Positions 22,794 to 34,138 of a stretch of DNA of 64,000 nucleotides are shown one piece after another. Under the pieces are notes generated by a model. The model did no database searches and was not told the origin of the DNA. It saw only the letters and a list, made by a program, of their open reading frames with translations. The DNA comes from Parietaria judaica (taxonomy: Eukaryota > Streptophyta > Magnoliopsida > Rosales > Urticaceae): positions 22,394,001 through 22,458,000 of the forward strand of contig OX940863.1 of assembly GCA_954871525.1 (NCBI GenBank), read 5' to 3'. The position numbers and the translations under genes were made by a program. The number at the start of each line of letters is the position of its first letter. Position 1 is the stretch's first letter.

Positions 22794-23291
22794 CTTCTCC
22801 TCGTGTGCTTTCCCGGCCTGTATTTCAAAAAACACTAGCAAGCACTGGTTTCGGAGTGAGAAAGGATCTTTTGTTTTCTGGGTTGAGAGAACGATACTTA
22901 TCTGGGAGTTAACCGAGTTGGTTTCTATTTCCGCAGACTTGTTGCTTTTGATCTTCTCCAAACTTCCCATTTTATAAACGTTGGTTGTTTCGCAAGCGAC
23001 CCTTCGCATTCTCTCTTTCGCTGTCGCTTCACGACGTTTCGAAAGTTGCTCCCCTTCGTCGATACGTGTGCCCTCCTTTTTCTGACCAACCGTCTATCAA
23101 TCGGCTTCTCTTAAATGCAAGGAGTCCGTACGTCTCCCCTTCTTACGTCACTCATGTCCCTTGAGTTGCCTCTTTATACTCTGCTTGCTATTTTCGCGCG
23201 CTCAACCGTCGAGCGCGTCGCTGACGATGGCGTCGTTTGATAGCGTCATGTCCCTCCAAATTCCTGGCTGTGAGTTAGAAAGAAAACAAAG

Positions 23292-23311
23292 CCCCTCGGT
23301 GGGCGCCAAAC
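23292..23311 (-). promoter_or_regulatory. Primer-binding site of the Tat-like element
   Basis: Reads GTTTGGCGCCCACCGAGGGG on the minus strand, directly after the LTR end (CTACA). The TGG start pairs with a tRNA CCA end. TGGCGCCCACCG-type sites are known from Tat/Ogre elements; I recall tRNA-Arg as the proposed primer but cannot verify it here. Confidence 0.75.
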
Positions 23312-24071
23312 TGTAGAGGGGGTTTTTCACCACCCTTTTCCAGTCACAAAGACAATCATCAAATAATAAATAAAATGACAACAAATGATGAGTATCTCTG
23401 TTTTATTATGATTTCCGAAATGAGCTCGGTTTTCTTCCGTTAAATAGCTGGACAGATGAAGGATCATGAGCCTTAGATGATTCTATTACAAGATCTCTTT
23501 TTCTTGCTTTTGCTGAGTCTTTTTTCTCTCCCTTTTCTTCGAATCACCAACTGACCAACCCCTACAAAATGAGGCTTATCTTGCCTTTTATAGAGTTACA
23601 ATACTTTCCCCTTCTATCTTTCCCGCCCTTTTTCTCTTTAATCATCACTCTCTGACGTGATTTGAGGGCAGCGGGGTTTATCCTCACTTTATGTCACCTC
23701 CGAGCATGCTCCCGTAATGGGTAGGTGCGCCGCATTAAATGCGCGTCTCGTCAGCCGTCGCTGACGCTCTCATCGAGGGAGTAGGTCGGCTTCATTAAAT
23801 GCACGTCTCTTCGGCTGTCACCGGGCTCTGCATAATCATCATGACGAAGTTCCTCGTCGAGTCGTGATGGGACGCTTCATCGCGACCCGCTTGCTCGCGT
23901 GGCTGCGTCCCCTCGCTGATGAACCTCCTCGGGGTATTCCTCCTCGGGGGTGTCCTTCCCCGGGGATAACTCCCTCTTCGCTGGTGAACTTCCTCGCCTC
24001 CCTCATGTCGTTTATGGACAAAACGACACGAGTTGTGTTGAGGGTGGATTTGACCAAATCCGACCTTAACA
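23312..24071 (-). repeat. 5' LTR of the Tat-like element with TATA box
   Basis: 760 bp. On the minus strand CTCTATAAAAGG (23584-23595) is a good TATA box, giving a start near 23555. It would drive a transcript that reaches the F-box ORF first. It is followed by one copy of AAAGT (24072-24076). Confidence 0.93.
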
Positions 24072-24076
24072 AAAGT

Positions 24077-24588
24077 AATATATATTAATATTATGCCTAC
24101 AAATATTTGCATTACTACCAAAATAGATTCAAATTCAATTACTCTAATTACATGTTTAAATAATGTAATATAAAGGAGTAAAAAAATTGTTACATGAGTT
24201 TATATCATTATAATTAAGTTAGTATATAATAATAAAAATAATTTAAGTTCATTTGTTAATATAAAGTAATATATCAAATACAAATAATTTTAATAATTTA
24301 ATCAAATGAGTTAATATTATAATAATATCTTATTATAAATAATATAATATATTATAGAATGATAATATATTATTATAGGTATATTTTGTACAATTGGGGT
24401 GAAGACCAAAACACAGAAAACAACTTCAAGTCGTTTTCTGGTTTCTTTCAATCAAATATCACTGGTCTGCGAGACTGGTCTGCGAAAACAGAGATAACTG
24501 GTAACCAAACGTGATCTGTCAAACCAGTATGACACTGTTTGAAACAAAAACCAGAAATTGGTCTCTGAGACCATAACCAAACGCCACC
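24077..24588. mobile_element. Tourist/PIF-Harbinger-type MITE, right part
   Basis: Right half of the MITE split by the Tat-like element. It ends TAACCAAACGCCACC, the inverse of the terminus at 14695, followed by TTA at 24589-24591. It has an AT-rich interior and a subterminal region rich in ACTGGTCTG and AAACCAG motifs that mirror CTGGTTTGGGAAACCAG at the left end. Confidence 0.75.
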
Positions 24589-24591
24589 TTA

Positions 24592-25844
24592 GTTTTTGGA
24601 AGCAAGCCTAACATTGGCCTTAAGAATTTAAAATGACAAAAATATTAACTTGTGCGGAATATATAACTTAGTTGCTAGTGTGTTTAAAAAATTACCGAAG
24701 GAGACTGATATATTAGATTATGAGGTTATTGTGAAACAATACGCTAAGAATTTCGTTAAAGAAGTGTTTTTATAAAATTCCATAAAATAAAAAATAAAAG
24801 TAATGCTAAATAAAATAAATAATATGGAAAATTACAGTAATGCCCCTTATTGTTGCATGTTGGGAATTTCGTTTCCATAAAGTTAAAAAATTGTGGCCAA
24901 CATTTTTCATTAAATAAAGTCAAAATTTAATCTCCCGGGATATTTGTGTCAATTGGCATCTCTTCTAATAATTGACACGAAAGTCGTAACACATTTTACC
25001 TTCTTTTGTATTTTTTTGATAAAAAAAACGGAGTATTGTCGTGTTATATTGCATGTGTTATTATATTTTACGTGATGAAGATAAGACGCTTGTTATTTCA
25101 GCGAAAGAGTCTGTGGTGTTCCTTTGAGTTTTGGCTCTTCCTAACCACACGATACAATGCAAGGACAAATGTGTAAAGAGTCTGTGGAGTTTGTGCATTT
25201 CATGGACCCCGAGACAAATATAGGGTATGATAAGCCTTAACACTGAAAATAATACAAGGCTTTAGTTAGGATTTATGACATTTGGGTCCCTCTCTTGCAC
25301 ACAATCACTGACGGCTTCAACGTCAAAACCCACGTTGTTGTCCCCTCAAACTCCAAAAGAAGATACACTTTAAGGACATGCTCAATTCTCTTCAACTATT
25401 TTTTAACCAGATTTTTAGAGGTCACTCTATGACAGTGTGTAACTAACTGTATGTATAGTGTTATGTATGCCGTCTCGAATGCGAGAAATACGGGGATTCG
25501 GAAACTTTTGATCTTGTAACTTTTGATTAGGTAAAATTCAAAATGTTCTTAGTATACTCATTCCATTTTTCGTAGAACCAAGTTAATGAGTTTCGGTAAA
25601 TTTACTTACATTTTTAAACGTTTAATTCATCCGGGTCTCCGGATTTTCGTTGGTTCAAATTATCTAGCTGTTATGAAAACAAATATATAGATACCGCTCT
25701 TTCATATTGACTAACACATATCGAAGAAATTTTATTGTTGAATGAAGAATTTTGTTCGACTAAAAGGGTAATATTTCGTTTTGTAATACTATTTATTATA
25801 TTTACTCTAGAGATGGAGAATAAAAATTAGGATATAGTTTCAAG

Positions 25845-25894
<50 letters not shown>

Positions 25895-26355
25895 ACATTT
25901 TTTTTAGTGGCCTAGTTTAAGAGCATGGCAATTTCAAATTTTCAACGTACGGTCACTGTAGAAAGCTTTTGGTAAAACGGTAAACCCTATATATTATTAA
26001 TATATTAAGTATTGAGAGGTAGAAAACTGAGTTTCAAATTTGGTGCTGCTTTGTCTAAAGTCTTTCAAAAGTTAAAGTGACTTCGAGTTTTTCAAAAGCT
26101 CAATGCAACTTTTCAATCGTGAAAGAAATCCATGTGATGTGTGAACTAATTCCACACTTTTCATTCACTTTTTTTACTTAATTAAGAGGATGTTCATATA
26201 TTTGGCCTTCTATTATTAGGACATATCGGGTATTTTGATCCATTTTATACAAAAGGTTTAGGCATAGAACTTTGAATAAGAACTAGTACTCCACAAGTAA
26301 AGTTGGATTCATTTTTATAGTCAATATATATTGATAATCTATACGTACATATATA
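24592..26355. other. Non-coding stretch
   Basis: AT-rich with a long (AT)n run at 25847-25890. No coding signal in any frame longer than about 60 codons. Confidence 0.55.
25847..25890. repeat. (AT)n microsatellite
   Basis: About 22 AT units. Confidence 0.95.
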
Positions 26356-26572
26356 TTGCGGTTAAGATAACGACTAGTATAGCGGGCGGCGTGTACAAAG
26401 TCCGGGGAATGAATTCTCGCCGTGTTATTGTTGACCAGCGATTACTACAATCAGAACTGAAGACGGGTTTTTGGAGTTTTGCTCACCTCGCATGATCACG
26501 ACCTTTTGTCCGGGCCATTGTGGCACGTGTTCTTGACATCATCCTCACGTTCCTCTGGCACTCAGTGGTCAA
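26356..26572 (-). pseudogene. Plastid 16S rRNA fragment (nuclear plastid DNA)
   Basis: Antisense match to the 3' part of 16S rRNA. TTGCGGTTAAGATAACGACT, GGGCGGCGTGTACAAAG, AATGAATTCTCGCCGTG, GACCAGCGATTACTA, GAACTGAAGACGGGTTTTTG, GTCCGGGCCATTGTGGCAC and GACATCATCCTCACGTTCCT follow the plastid gene in order. There are many substitutions and small deletions. The TTGCGGTTAAG-TAACGACT start is, as I recall, the plastid rather than mitochondrial form. A decayed nuclear insertion of plastid DNA. Confidence 0.78.
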
Positions 26573-26737
26573 AATTAAGCACGATACACATGTGATTTAA
26601 TTTTCAATCAACTAAGATAAAATTACTACAATTAACGGCCTAAAAAATAACACAAACGCGATAACGAACAGTTCTTCGGAGAGTCGGGATCTACATAAAT
26701 TTTAAAAGTTTTCAAATAACATCTATTCTAACTCAGA

Positions 26738-26740
<3 letters not shown>

Positions 26741-26784
<44 letters not shown>
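26741..26784. repeat. (AT)n microsatellite
   Basis: About 22 AT units. Confidence 0.95.
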
Positions 26785-26786
<2 letters not shown>

Positions 26787-27237
26787 CAAAACGAAGAGAA
26801 ATATTTTCTTAAATTCACAATCTAAAAAAGAAATGGTGTTTATAAATTATACGTCCTTTCGATTCAACGTGACAACAGCATGTTATATTCACAACATGAA
26901 AAAGTAAATCGCCAGAGAAGAAATGTCCTCTCTTTCAGGGACAAAGAGTGTTACTCAAGCTTGACATGCCCATCAAAATATTATCACATAATTATTATAA
27001 AATAAATAAATAAAAGGATATTATTATCCCATACGTACATTACATGGACACATAATAATTCAATAAAATGGCCTAATTTTGCGGATATATAAGGTCATTC
27101 ATTATATTAATCATTAATATATTAATGACCTCTCATCTAGGCCTGTTCTTCTTTGACTATGTGTATACAAATATGATTGATTAATTACAGGTATCAATGT
27201 GTTCTTTTATTTGATGAGTATTGAGTATATATATATG

Positions 27238-27241
<4 letters not shown>

Positions 27242-27280
<39 letters not shown>
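27242..27280. repeat. (AT)n microsatellite
   Basis: About 19 AT units; preceded by imperfect TATATGTATG repeats. Confidence 0.95.
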
Positions 27281-27282
<2 letters not shown>

Positions 27283-27799
27283 GACACCTATAACGACAAA
27301 AGATCTTCACAGACATTTAGGTTAGGCCTTTTGTTAAGGAACTCAAAAGTTGATGAGTCATTATATATATGGAATATAATGTTAGAAATTCTAACTCTTG
27401 TGTCATTTTCTTATGAGTAATACAGATACTACATAGCTAACAAAATGAGATTTTTTTTTTTGTTTAAGTGCATTTTTTTTACACTTTGTATTTGATAATA
27501 ATATTCTTTTATTTTATTTTATTTTAAACTAATTTACAATAAGAAAATTAAATCTTTGGACTAACATATTCTCCTAAACTTTGGTTCTCTTCTTTTATCC
27601 CCGTCAAGTTTTTTTTGCCTTTTTAGTCTCGATCGGCTCATCGAATTTTATACTAGTCTTCCCGATTCTTTCCTTTCCCACGGGTAATCGCCATCGACAA
27701 GTCAACGAGCATAACGTGAAAAAGCTCATGCACGTTGGATATTAACCCTACAGTACTAATATCTAATGACTGTTTTTCTTAGATATAATATTTTACAAA

Positions 27800-28269
27800 G
27801 GGTTAATGACGGCGAAAAGACTCAAAGTTTAGTCAAAGAACGTCTCGTGTAGTTAAAGTTTAAAAGTGGTGACAAAAATACCCAAAGTCGTATTTGAGGA
27901 GTTGACAACTCCATTCTCGTAATGCCGTTAACTTACCCGTTAACTCTGGCCACGTGGACAAACGTGGCTTGCTGACATAACAATTTTTGCCACGTGGACG
28001 AGCCCACATCAACCTCGTTTACGACAAAACAACGAATTAAACCCCTAATTAATACTATTTAATACAACTAATTTAACCCCTAATGATTACACTTAACAAA
28101 ACAGATTTTTCCACGTGGCCAGAGTTAACGGGTAAGTTAACGACATTACGAGAATTGAGTGGTCAACTCCCCAAATACGACTTTGGGTATTTTTGCCACC
28201 ACTTTTAAACTTTGGGTACACGGGAGGTTTTTTGACCAAACTTTGAGTATTTTTATTCGTCATAAACCC
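27800..28269. mobile_element. Palindromic MITE, copy D, with 9 bp duplication
   Basis: 470 bp, GGGTTAATGACGGCG to CGTCATAAACCC. It is flanked by perfect TTTTACAAA at 27791-27799 and 28270-28278. It is the same family as the copies at 12060 and 32379, with long inverted arms and several CCACGTGG motifs. The centre contains a duplicated AATTAATACTATTT...TTAACCCCTAAT segment shared with copy C. Confidence 0.9.
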
Positions 28270-28278
28270 TTTTACAAA

Positions 28279-28927
28279 TTAAAATACCACGTCTTTCACA
28301 CGTTTCTAGTTTAATTAAATTAAACTGTTGCAAATTCCGACAGGTAAAACACCACATAAGTACAAAATATTGTAAAAAATCTGGTACATATTTATTTTAT
28401 CAATTACTTGGACTATCCTCTAAGCCCCATTTGCATTTTCTTTCAGTATTTTAATAGATAAAATGGTAGTATTAATTCAATTATGAAGCTCATAATCAAC
28501 ATTAAATCAAGTGATTGATTAATTAATTAATGTAGTTGTTGTGGAAGACAAATCACACGTTTAATCATGATTAGTACTGTGGCCTCATATTAATTCACAA
28601 ATATTACACAGATAAATATATGAAATATATATATATATATAATTTTTCAATTGTAATATATCAATCGATTGAAGGCACTTACGAACATGAAATTTAATGG
28701 TTGATAGAAATTGTTGACTTGTTGTGTATATATGAGTTTATATAAGTGAAGATATGGGATTAGATTCGATGGCAAGTATACGTGTATAGCAATTTATGAA
28801 GTTTGTTGAATTCAACACAAAAAATAAAAATCAGCCACTTATTTTACATCAAATATATTAATGCAGAACGAAGGCAAAGCTGGCAAAAGGTCCACTTGGT
28901 CATTTATTCTGTTTCTACTACTTTACT

Positions 28928-28976
<49 letters not shown>

Positions 28977-29287
28977 TGATATATTACAATTGATTATAAG
29001 GCTAATATACGGGTGTAAATACAGCCTCATCCGGAACCGAACTCCCGGTTTTGATATTTTCTCGGATTTGGACTTACCAATTCTAGATTAACCTTATAAA
29101 AAATTAATCTAGAATTTTAAATTTCAATTAGAACCCCGATTAAATAATGTTATGAAATCTAATAAAAAAAATTTATAAATCATTAAAAGCTAAAATTATT
29201 AATTCTTATATCAAGTTAATTGTAATACATATCAAAACCTCAAAGGAAATTTACTATAATATAATCCGTTCTAGAGATAATAGTGGG
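28279..29287. other. Non-coding stretch
   Basis: AT-rich intergenic DNA with (AT)n runs near 28628-28640 and at 28931-28974. No gene seen. Confidence 0.55.
28931..28974. repeat. (AT)n microsatellite
   Basis: About 22 AT units. Confidence 0.95.
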
Positions 29288-29292
29288 TGAAG

Positions 29293-30036
29293 TGGAAGAG
29301 ATCTTTGCGGTATAAGTACCCGAAGATTTGGGATTGGACCTTCCATAAAGGTTCACGTGAGTTAATGAGATTGATCACGGTATTGATTTAGAATCATGTG
29401 TAATTAATATAGTTAACTTATCAATGTATTAATTACATATATCCCTTTCCTTAATAAGATGAGATCTTTCATAACGGGAAACTTACCGATTATATGAGAT
29501 ACACATTAAGTGAGATTATTCTCATTAACGGTGTTTATTCTCATTAAAGAAGATGATTCTCCTCTCCCTATAAATAGAGAACTCGAGCACATCTCTTAGA
29601 ACACACCATTCACTATGTAAAGGATTACTATTCACGAGCACTACTCACAGCATTTCCAAAGAGAGAGAAAACTCGAGTTCTACTATTCCCGTTAAGTCTT
29701 ATTTGTGTTCTAATCATCCTCGAAGAACTAGTATTCGGAGAGGGTGATTTCCGGCCATATAGGTGTTCCGATTGTCGACTAGGTGGACTACGTAGAGGCC
29801 AAACATTTGAGCGGCTCGTGATCGACGTGGAGCAAAGGCTAGGCGCATCATCATCGCGGCAACAACGTGAAGATCCGTTTGTGGTTAAAGTAAGGAGCGT
29901 TCTGTAGAGAATATATTCTCAAACCGATATGTATATTGATTATAGCTATGTCATCTCGATTGTATTATTTTTCTAGGATTCCCGGATATTCATTTTTCCC
30001 ATCTGGGAAGTGAGGAAACCTAGGAAAAACCCAACA
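29293..30036 (+). mobile_element. Solo LTR (744 bp), probably copia-type
   Basis: Starts TGGAAGAGATC and ends AAAAACCCAACA. A perfect 5 bp duplication TGAAG flanks it at 29288-29292 and 30037-30041. Inside, CTCCCTATAAATAGAGAAC near 29565-29583 is a clear promoter TATA box in plus orientation. No internal region follows, so this is a solo LTR left by recombination. The family is unrelated by eye to the other LTRs here. Confidence 0.72.
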
Positions 30037-30041
30037 TGAAG

Positions 30042-30405
30042 TACTTAAATTATAGTCAATTGTGCCGGTGGGTACTCAAGTTTTTTTTTTAGTGGAATAA
30101 GTACCTAAATTTTATAAGACATCCAATTTTTTCTATAAACTTTATAATAGAATAAGGGGACTCAAAATAATTAAAATAAATAAGAAACAAAGTTAATTTA
30201 AAGTAAAATTTTACAGAAATGAGACATGTCCTTTCATTAAAATTTTTTAATTGAAATTGAATGAAGCCAATGTTGTATAATTAAATATTGATACCACTTC
30301 TTTTGAAGTGAGTACCAAAGGATATATAACCGTCAATAACAAATACGAAAATTGATTCTTAATTGTGTTTATAATTAATTCCATTATTTGGAATGTGTAT
30401 AGTAC

Positions 30406-30442
<37 letters not shown>

Positions 30443-31470
30443 CTCAAATAATATATGGCAATGGCTCATGTCAGTGTTTATGTTGGGTCAACAAAATCAA
30501 CCCGATTTGATAATAATGCAATAATTGAACAACAACGTACCTGGAGAGAATTGTGGATAAAATAAAGTGCACCTTTCTTCCTCTTGTTATTATTAATATT
30601 GAAATTCCACCCACTTCATATATTTTTTATTCGGACCACGCAACTAAACCCGCAAAACTACAAAAATACATTGTTATCGTCATATAGTATATAACTATAT
30701 ATTATTATTATTATTATTGTACATCGTATATTTAATTCTCAAGAGTGTAACTTGTTCATCATTTTGTATCAGTAAATATATGAAATTCCGCTTCTCTATA
30801 CCAACTATTTTAAAATAAAAATAAAATTTAACTTCTGATGTATTTTAGTTTCGTTTATATAATACAATGCTTTTCTTTTATACAATTTGCAGTTTTTTTT
30901 TTTTTTTTTTCTAAATAAAAATGTATACCATTTATCATACGAAAAGTCAAAATTAATATTCAGTTGGAAATCTAATTATTTAGATTTATGATTTCATTTT
31001 GTTTATAAAAATTAATTAAAAAATAAAAAATAGAGGATATTCTTGTCAAAATACATTTAGATAGTATATTTTTTGCTTATTTTTAAAATAAAACTAGATG
31101 ATATATATATATTTTTTTTTGTAGGAAAATAAAATTATTGGTCCCATTAATTTATATTAGAATGGCCGAAACATGTAATCACTTTATGGATCAATAATCA
31201 GCCGTTTCAGTTTGCATGTTTTTCATATAAACTATAGTAAGGCAAAATAATAATAAAAAAATATGAAAGACAAAGAAAACAGGATAATCTATTTAATAAG
31301 TGCATGCATGCATGGATTACTTTACAATTAATATTGGACCCCACATGCTCTACATATTAGCTCATTTTATTACTAATATCAATATTATATGATTTTTTTA
31401 GGTTTCTTTGCATTAAAAATTTAACATGGCAAGAGGACGTGAAGATAAGAACCCTAAGGAAATTTATACA

Positions 31471-31510
<40 letters not shown>

Positions 31511-32369
31511 ATTTGTTTTTTTTTTTCTGTTTAAAAAATATGTGTAAAATGATCCACAGACGTCGTTATTGCTCTTCATTTATGTCAATACTTTATAGAC
31601 TGATGTGTACACATTTATAGCCTTTTATTCAATTTGCCCTTGTCCAATAAATAAATAAATAAATAATCACCACACAACTTTAAAATGCATTAAAGTGAGA
31701 GACCTACTAAAAAGGAAATAATAGAGTAAAAATCTCAATATATATCATCTTTAGGTTTTACAACTCTCTTTCATATTGTTTTAGTAGATACACATGAATT
31801 TATTATGACAAAGATTTCGTTTAGACATTTAAAGAAAACCTAAAATAAAAATGACACAATAATGTTCTTTCAAAAAAAAAAAAAAAAAAAAAGATGACAC
31901 AATAATGTCTCACTGCATGCGTTTGTTATTTATTTTTGGAAAGCTGAAATTACAGTGTAACAACTAAAGCTGGTAAAACTGAAGGGTGTTTCTTACATAT
32001 AAATTTATTACACGTTGATAGATTTAGATACGGTGTATAGTAGATTACCGTATAAATTAATATTTAATACTTGATAATTAAATATTTTTAATTACACAAT
32101 ATTTTTGTATGCAAATATAATTATTAAATTATTATTGAGTCTGAAACTTAAATCTATATTTATATTTATATTTATAGATATAAATATAAAGATTGGCACA
32201 CTACACAAACAAAGATTGGAGTTCCTTAATTTTTTAGACTTTGAACTTTTTGATAGTTTAATTCTTGTTAACCATGACTCCACGAGAGGCAATAAGAAAT
32301 GTCTCTTCCACTCTATGTATTTATTCCCCACCAACACATTAACATCTCATTTTTTGTGAGTTGATGTAA
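30042..32369. other. Long non-coding stretch
   Basis: AT-rich with an (AT)n run at 30409-30440, mixed TA/CATA repeats near 31466-31510, a poly-A near 31870-31892 and poly-T near 30892-30910. No gene or element boundary recognised. Confidence 0.55.
30409..30440. repeat. (AT)n microsatellite
   Basis: About 16 AT units. Confidence 0.95.
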
Positions 32370-32378
32370 CAATTTAAT

Positions 32379-32837
32379 GGGTTAATGACGGTAAAAATAT
32401 CCAAAGTTTGGTCAAAGAACCCCTTGTGTACCCAAAGTTTAAAAGTGGTGGCAAAAGTACCCAAAGTCACATTTGGGGCATTGACCACTTCATTCTAGTA
32501 GCGCAGTTAATTTACATGTTAACACTGGCCACGTGGACAAACGTGGGTTGCTGACATAGCAAGTTTTTGTCACATGGATGAGCCCACATCAACCTCGTTT
32601 ACGATAAAACAACGAATTAAACCCCTAATTGGGCTTGTCCACGTGGCAAAAAATTGTTATGTCAGCAACCCACGTTTGTCCACGTGGCCAGAGTTGACGG
32701 GTAAGTTAACTGCGTTACGAGAATGGAGTGGTCAACTCTCCAAATGCGACTTTGGGTACTTTTCCCACCACTTTTAAACTTTGGGTACACAAGGGGTTTT
32801 TTGACCAAACATTAGGTATTTTTACCGTCATTAACCC
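32379..32837. mobile_element. Palindromic MITE, copy E, with 9 bp duplication
   Basis: 459 bp, GGGTTAATGACGGTAAAAAT to ATTTTTACCGTCATTAACCC. Perfect duplication CAATTTAAT at 32370-32378 and 32838-32846. The arms of about 190 bp invert around a centre of about 85 bp. Three CACGTG motifs. This is the best-bounded member for defining the family. Confidence 0.92.
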
Positions 32838-33202
32838 CAATTTAATCCATGCATTAATTTGTCACAATTTGTGAGCTAATATCACAATTAAAATAAAGAC
32901 TTTTGGTATCTCTGAGAAACATACAATTTTTTGTAAGCATGAAGTTATAGCAGATTGGACTTTTCCAATCCTAATGTTCCTAATTGAACATTGATGAATA
33001 TTTCCCACATTAAAATCAAATATCTATGGTAACTCCTATTCCATCATTGGTCTTTATATACAATAATATTGTTCATCGTCACATAAAAAGTGTAATCCTC
33101 ATTTGTTTTTTTTTTTTAGTTTATGTCAACATTACCAATGAAGCATGGAGTTTTTATAAGCTTATATTGATTTTAAGAGAATTTATATAAGGTCGTAATT
33201 TT

Positions 33203-33520
33203 GGTAAGTTTCTTATTTCCCGGAGTTTGGTTTCATATTTTTCGATGAGATTGATTTGATTTTCGGGCATTGTTTATCCTTTTCTTGATTTTCAGGGAGA
33301 TTTCTTCTATCAAGAACAATGTTGTCACATTTCTGGTAAATTTCTTATTTACCGGAGTTTAGTTTCTTTTCTTTTATTGTGAGTTTGATTTGATTTATGG
33401 TAGTTATTTTTCCTTTTGTTAATTTTCAGGGGATTTCTTCTATCAAGAATACGGTTGACGTGTTTTTGGTAAATTTCGTATTTCCCAAAGTTTGGTTTCA
33501 ATTTTTTTGCTGAGTTTTAT
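33203..33520 (+). repeat. Tandem repeat, about 132 bp unit, 2.4 copies
   Basis: GGTAARTTTCKTATTTMCC starts at 33203, 33335 and 33468. Each unit contains TTTTCAGGGRGATTTCTTC then TATCAAGAA, so an intron-acceptor-like sequence and a short exon-like piece recur. Copies differ by roughly one base in six. This could be multiplied intron/exon sequence from an unrecognised gene. Confidence 0.8.
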
Positions 33521-33621
33521 TTGAGTAATATAAAATGATAATGTTATTGGAGTCCCTTAAATATATAATTATAAAGTAGTTCATGTTACAAGAGTATTAT
33601 GAAATGGTACAATCTATCTAT

Positions 33622-33625
<4 letters not shown>

Positions 33626-33671
<46 letters not shown>
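33626..33671. repeat. (AT)n microsatellite
   Basis: About 23 AT units. Confidence 0.95.
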
Positions 33672-33673
<2 letters not shown>

Positions 33674-34138
33674 ATTTTTTGAAGTATGACATGGCTTGAT
33701 AAGATTTAAAAACAATTGGACAATCTTATTTTTCAAGATTTTTTATTTTTTAAAATAAATGACGCCACTAAAATTTTAATATCTTCTTTTCAAGTTCATT
33801 TTCATTGGAATCAAAGAGTTCTAATATAAAGAAGATGTTATTGTTTTAAATGAGTAGAAACAAGGCAGTGTTTTTATCGTTTATTGTAGTGTTGAGACAC
33901 ATTCGAACTAATGCTGAAGCAATTACTAAACCATATATAGTTAGATTTCTGAGATAGATATTTAAAAGCTGAAGCAAATTTTACTTTGGCTTAAGTTGTG
34001 TTTGAGTTGGGACCAAAGTAATATAATTGCAATATATAGTCGGGGAGTACTTTGAGTGGATATGTTTTGTTTTAATATAATTATATATTATGTGTGTCTA
34101 TTTTAATGTTGTTATATGAAATATTTTCAGTTTCAATA

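Larger units (their letters stand above)
14918..24071 (-). mobile_element. Non-autonomous Tat/Grande-like LTR element carrying an F-box gene
   Basis: Complete 9154 bp element: 760 bp LTRs (14918-15677 and 23312-24071), TG...CA ends, and perfect 5 bp duplication AAAGT at 14913-14917 and 24072-24076. The orientation is minus. After the right-hand LTR, the minus strand reads GTTTGGCGCCCACCGAGGGG, a primer-binding site of the TGGCGCC type. Before the left-hand LTR it reads AAAATGGGGGACTAAC, a polypurine tract. Each LTR has CTCTATAAAAGG on the minus strand. No gag, protease, RT, RNase H or integrase is seen. The contents are a sense F-box ORF (21792-22793), a tandem-repeat block, and an antisense spliced gene (16304-20431). 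An antisense 3' gene and tandem repeats are reported for Tat-lineage gypsy elements such as Grande and Ogre, so lineage is inferred from layout. It inserted into a Tourist MITE. Confidence 0.85.
26573..27790. other. Non-coding stretch
   Basis: AT-rich, with long (AT)n runs at 26741-26784 and 27242-27280. No gene seen. Confidence 0.55.
32847..34133. other. Non-coding stretch with a tandem repeat
   Basis: AT-rich. Holds the 132 bp tandem repeat at 33203-33520 and an (AT)n run at 33626-33671. No gene identified. Confidence 0.5.

Noticed and set aside
27199..29091. Open frames of Tyr-Ile repeats over AT microsatellites (also 30247, 31426, 51105, 62790)
   Set aside because: Alternating TA/AT codons create stop-free runs; no coding evidence.
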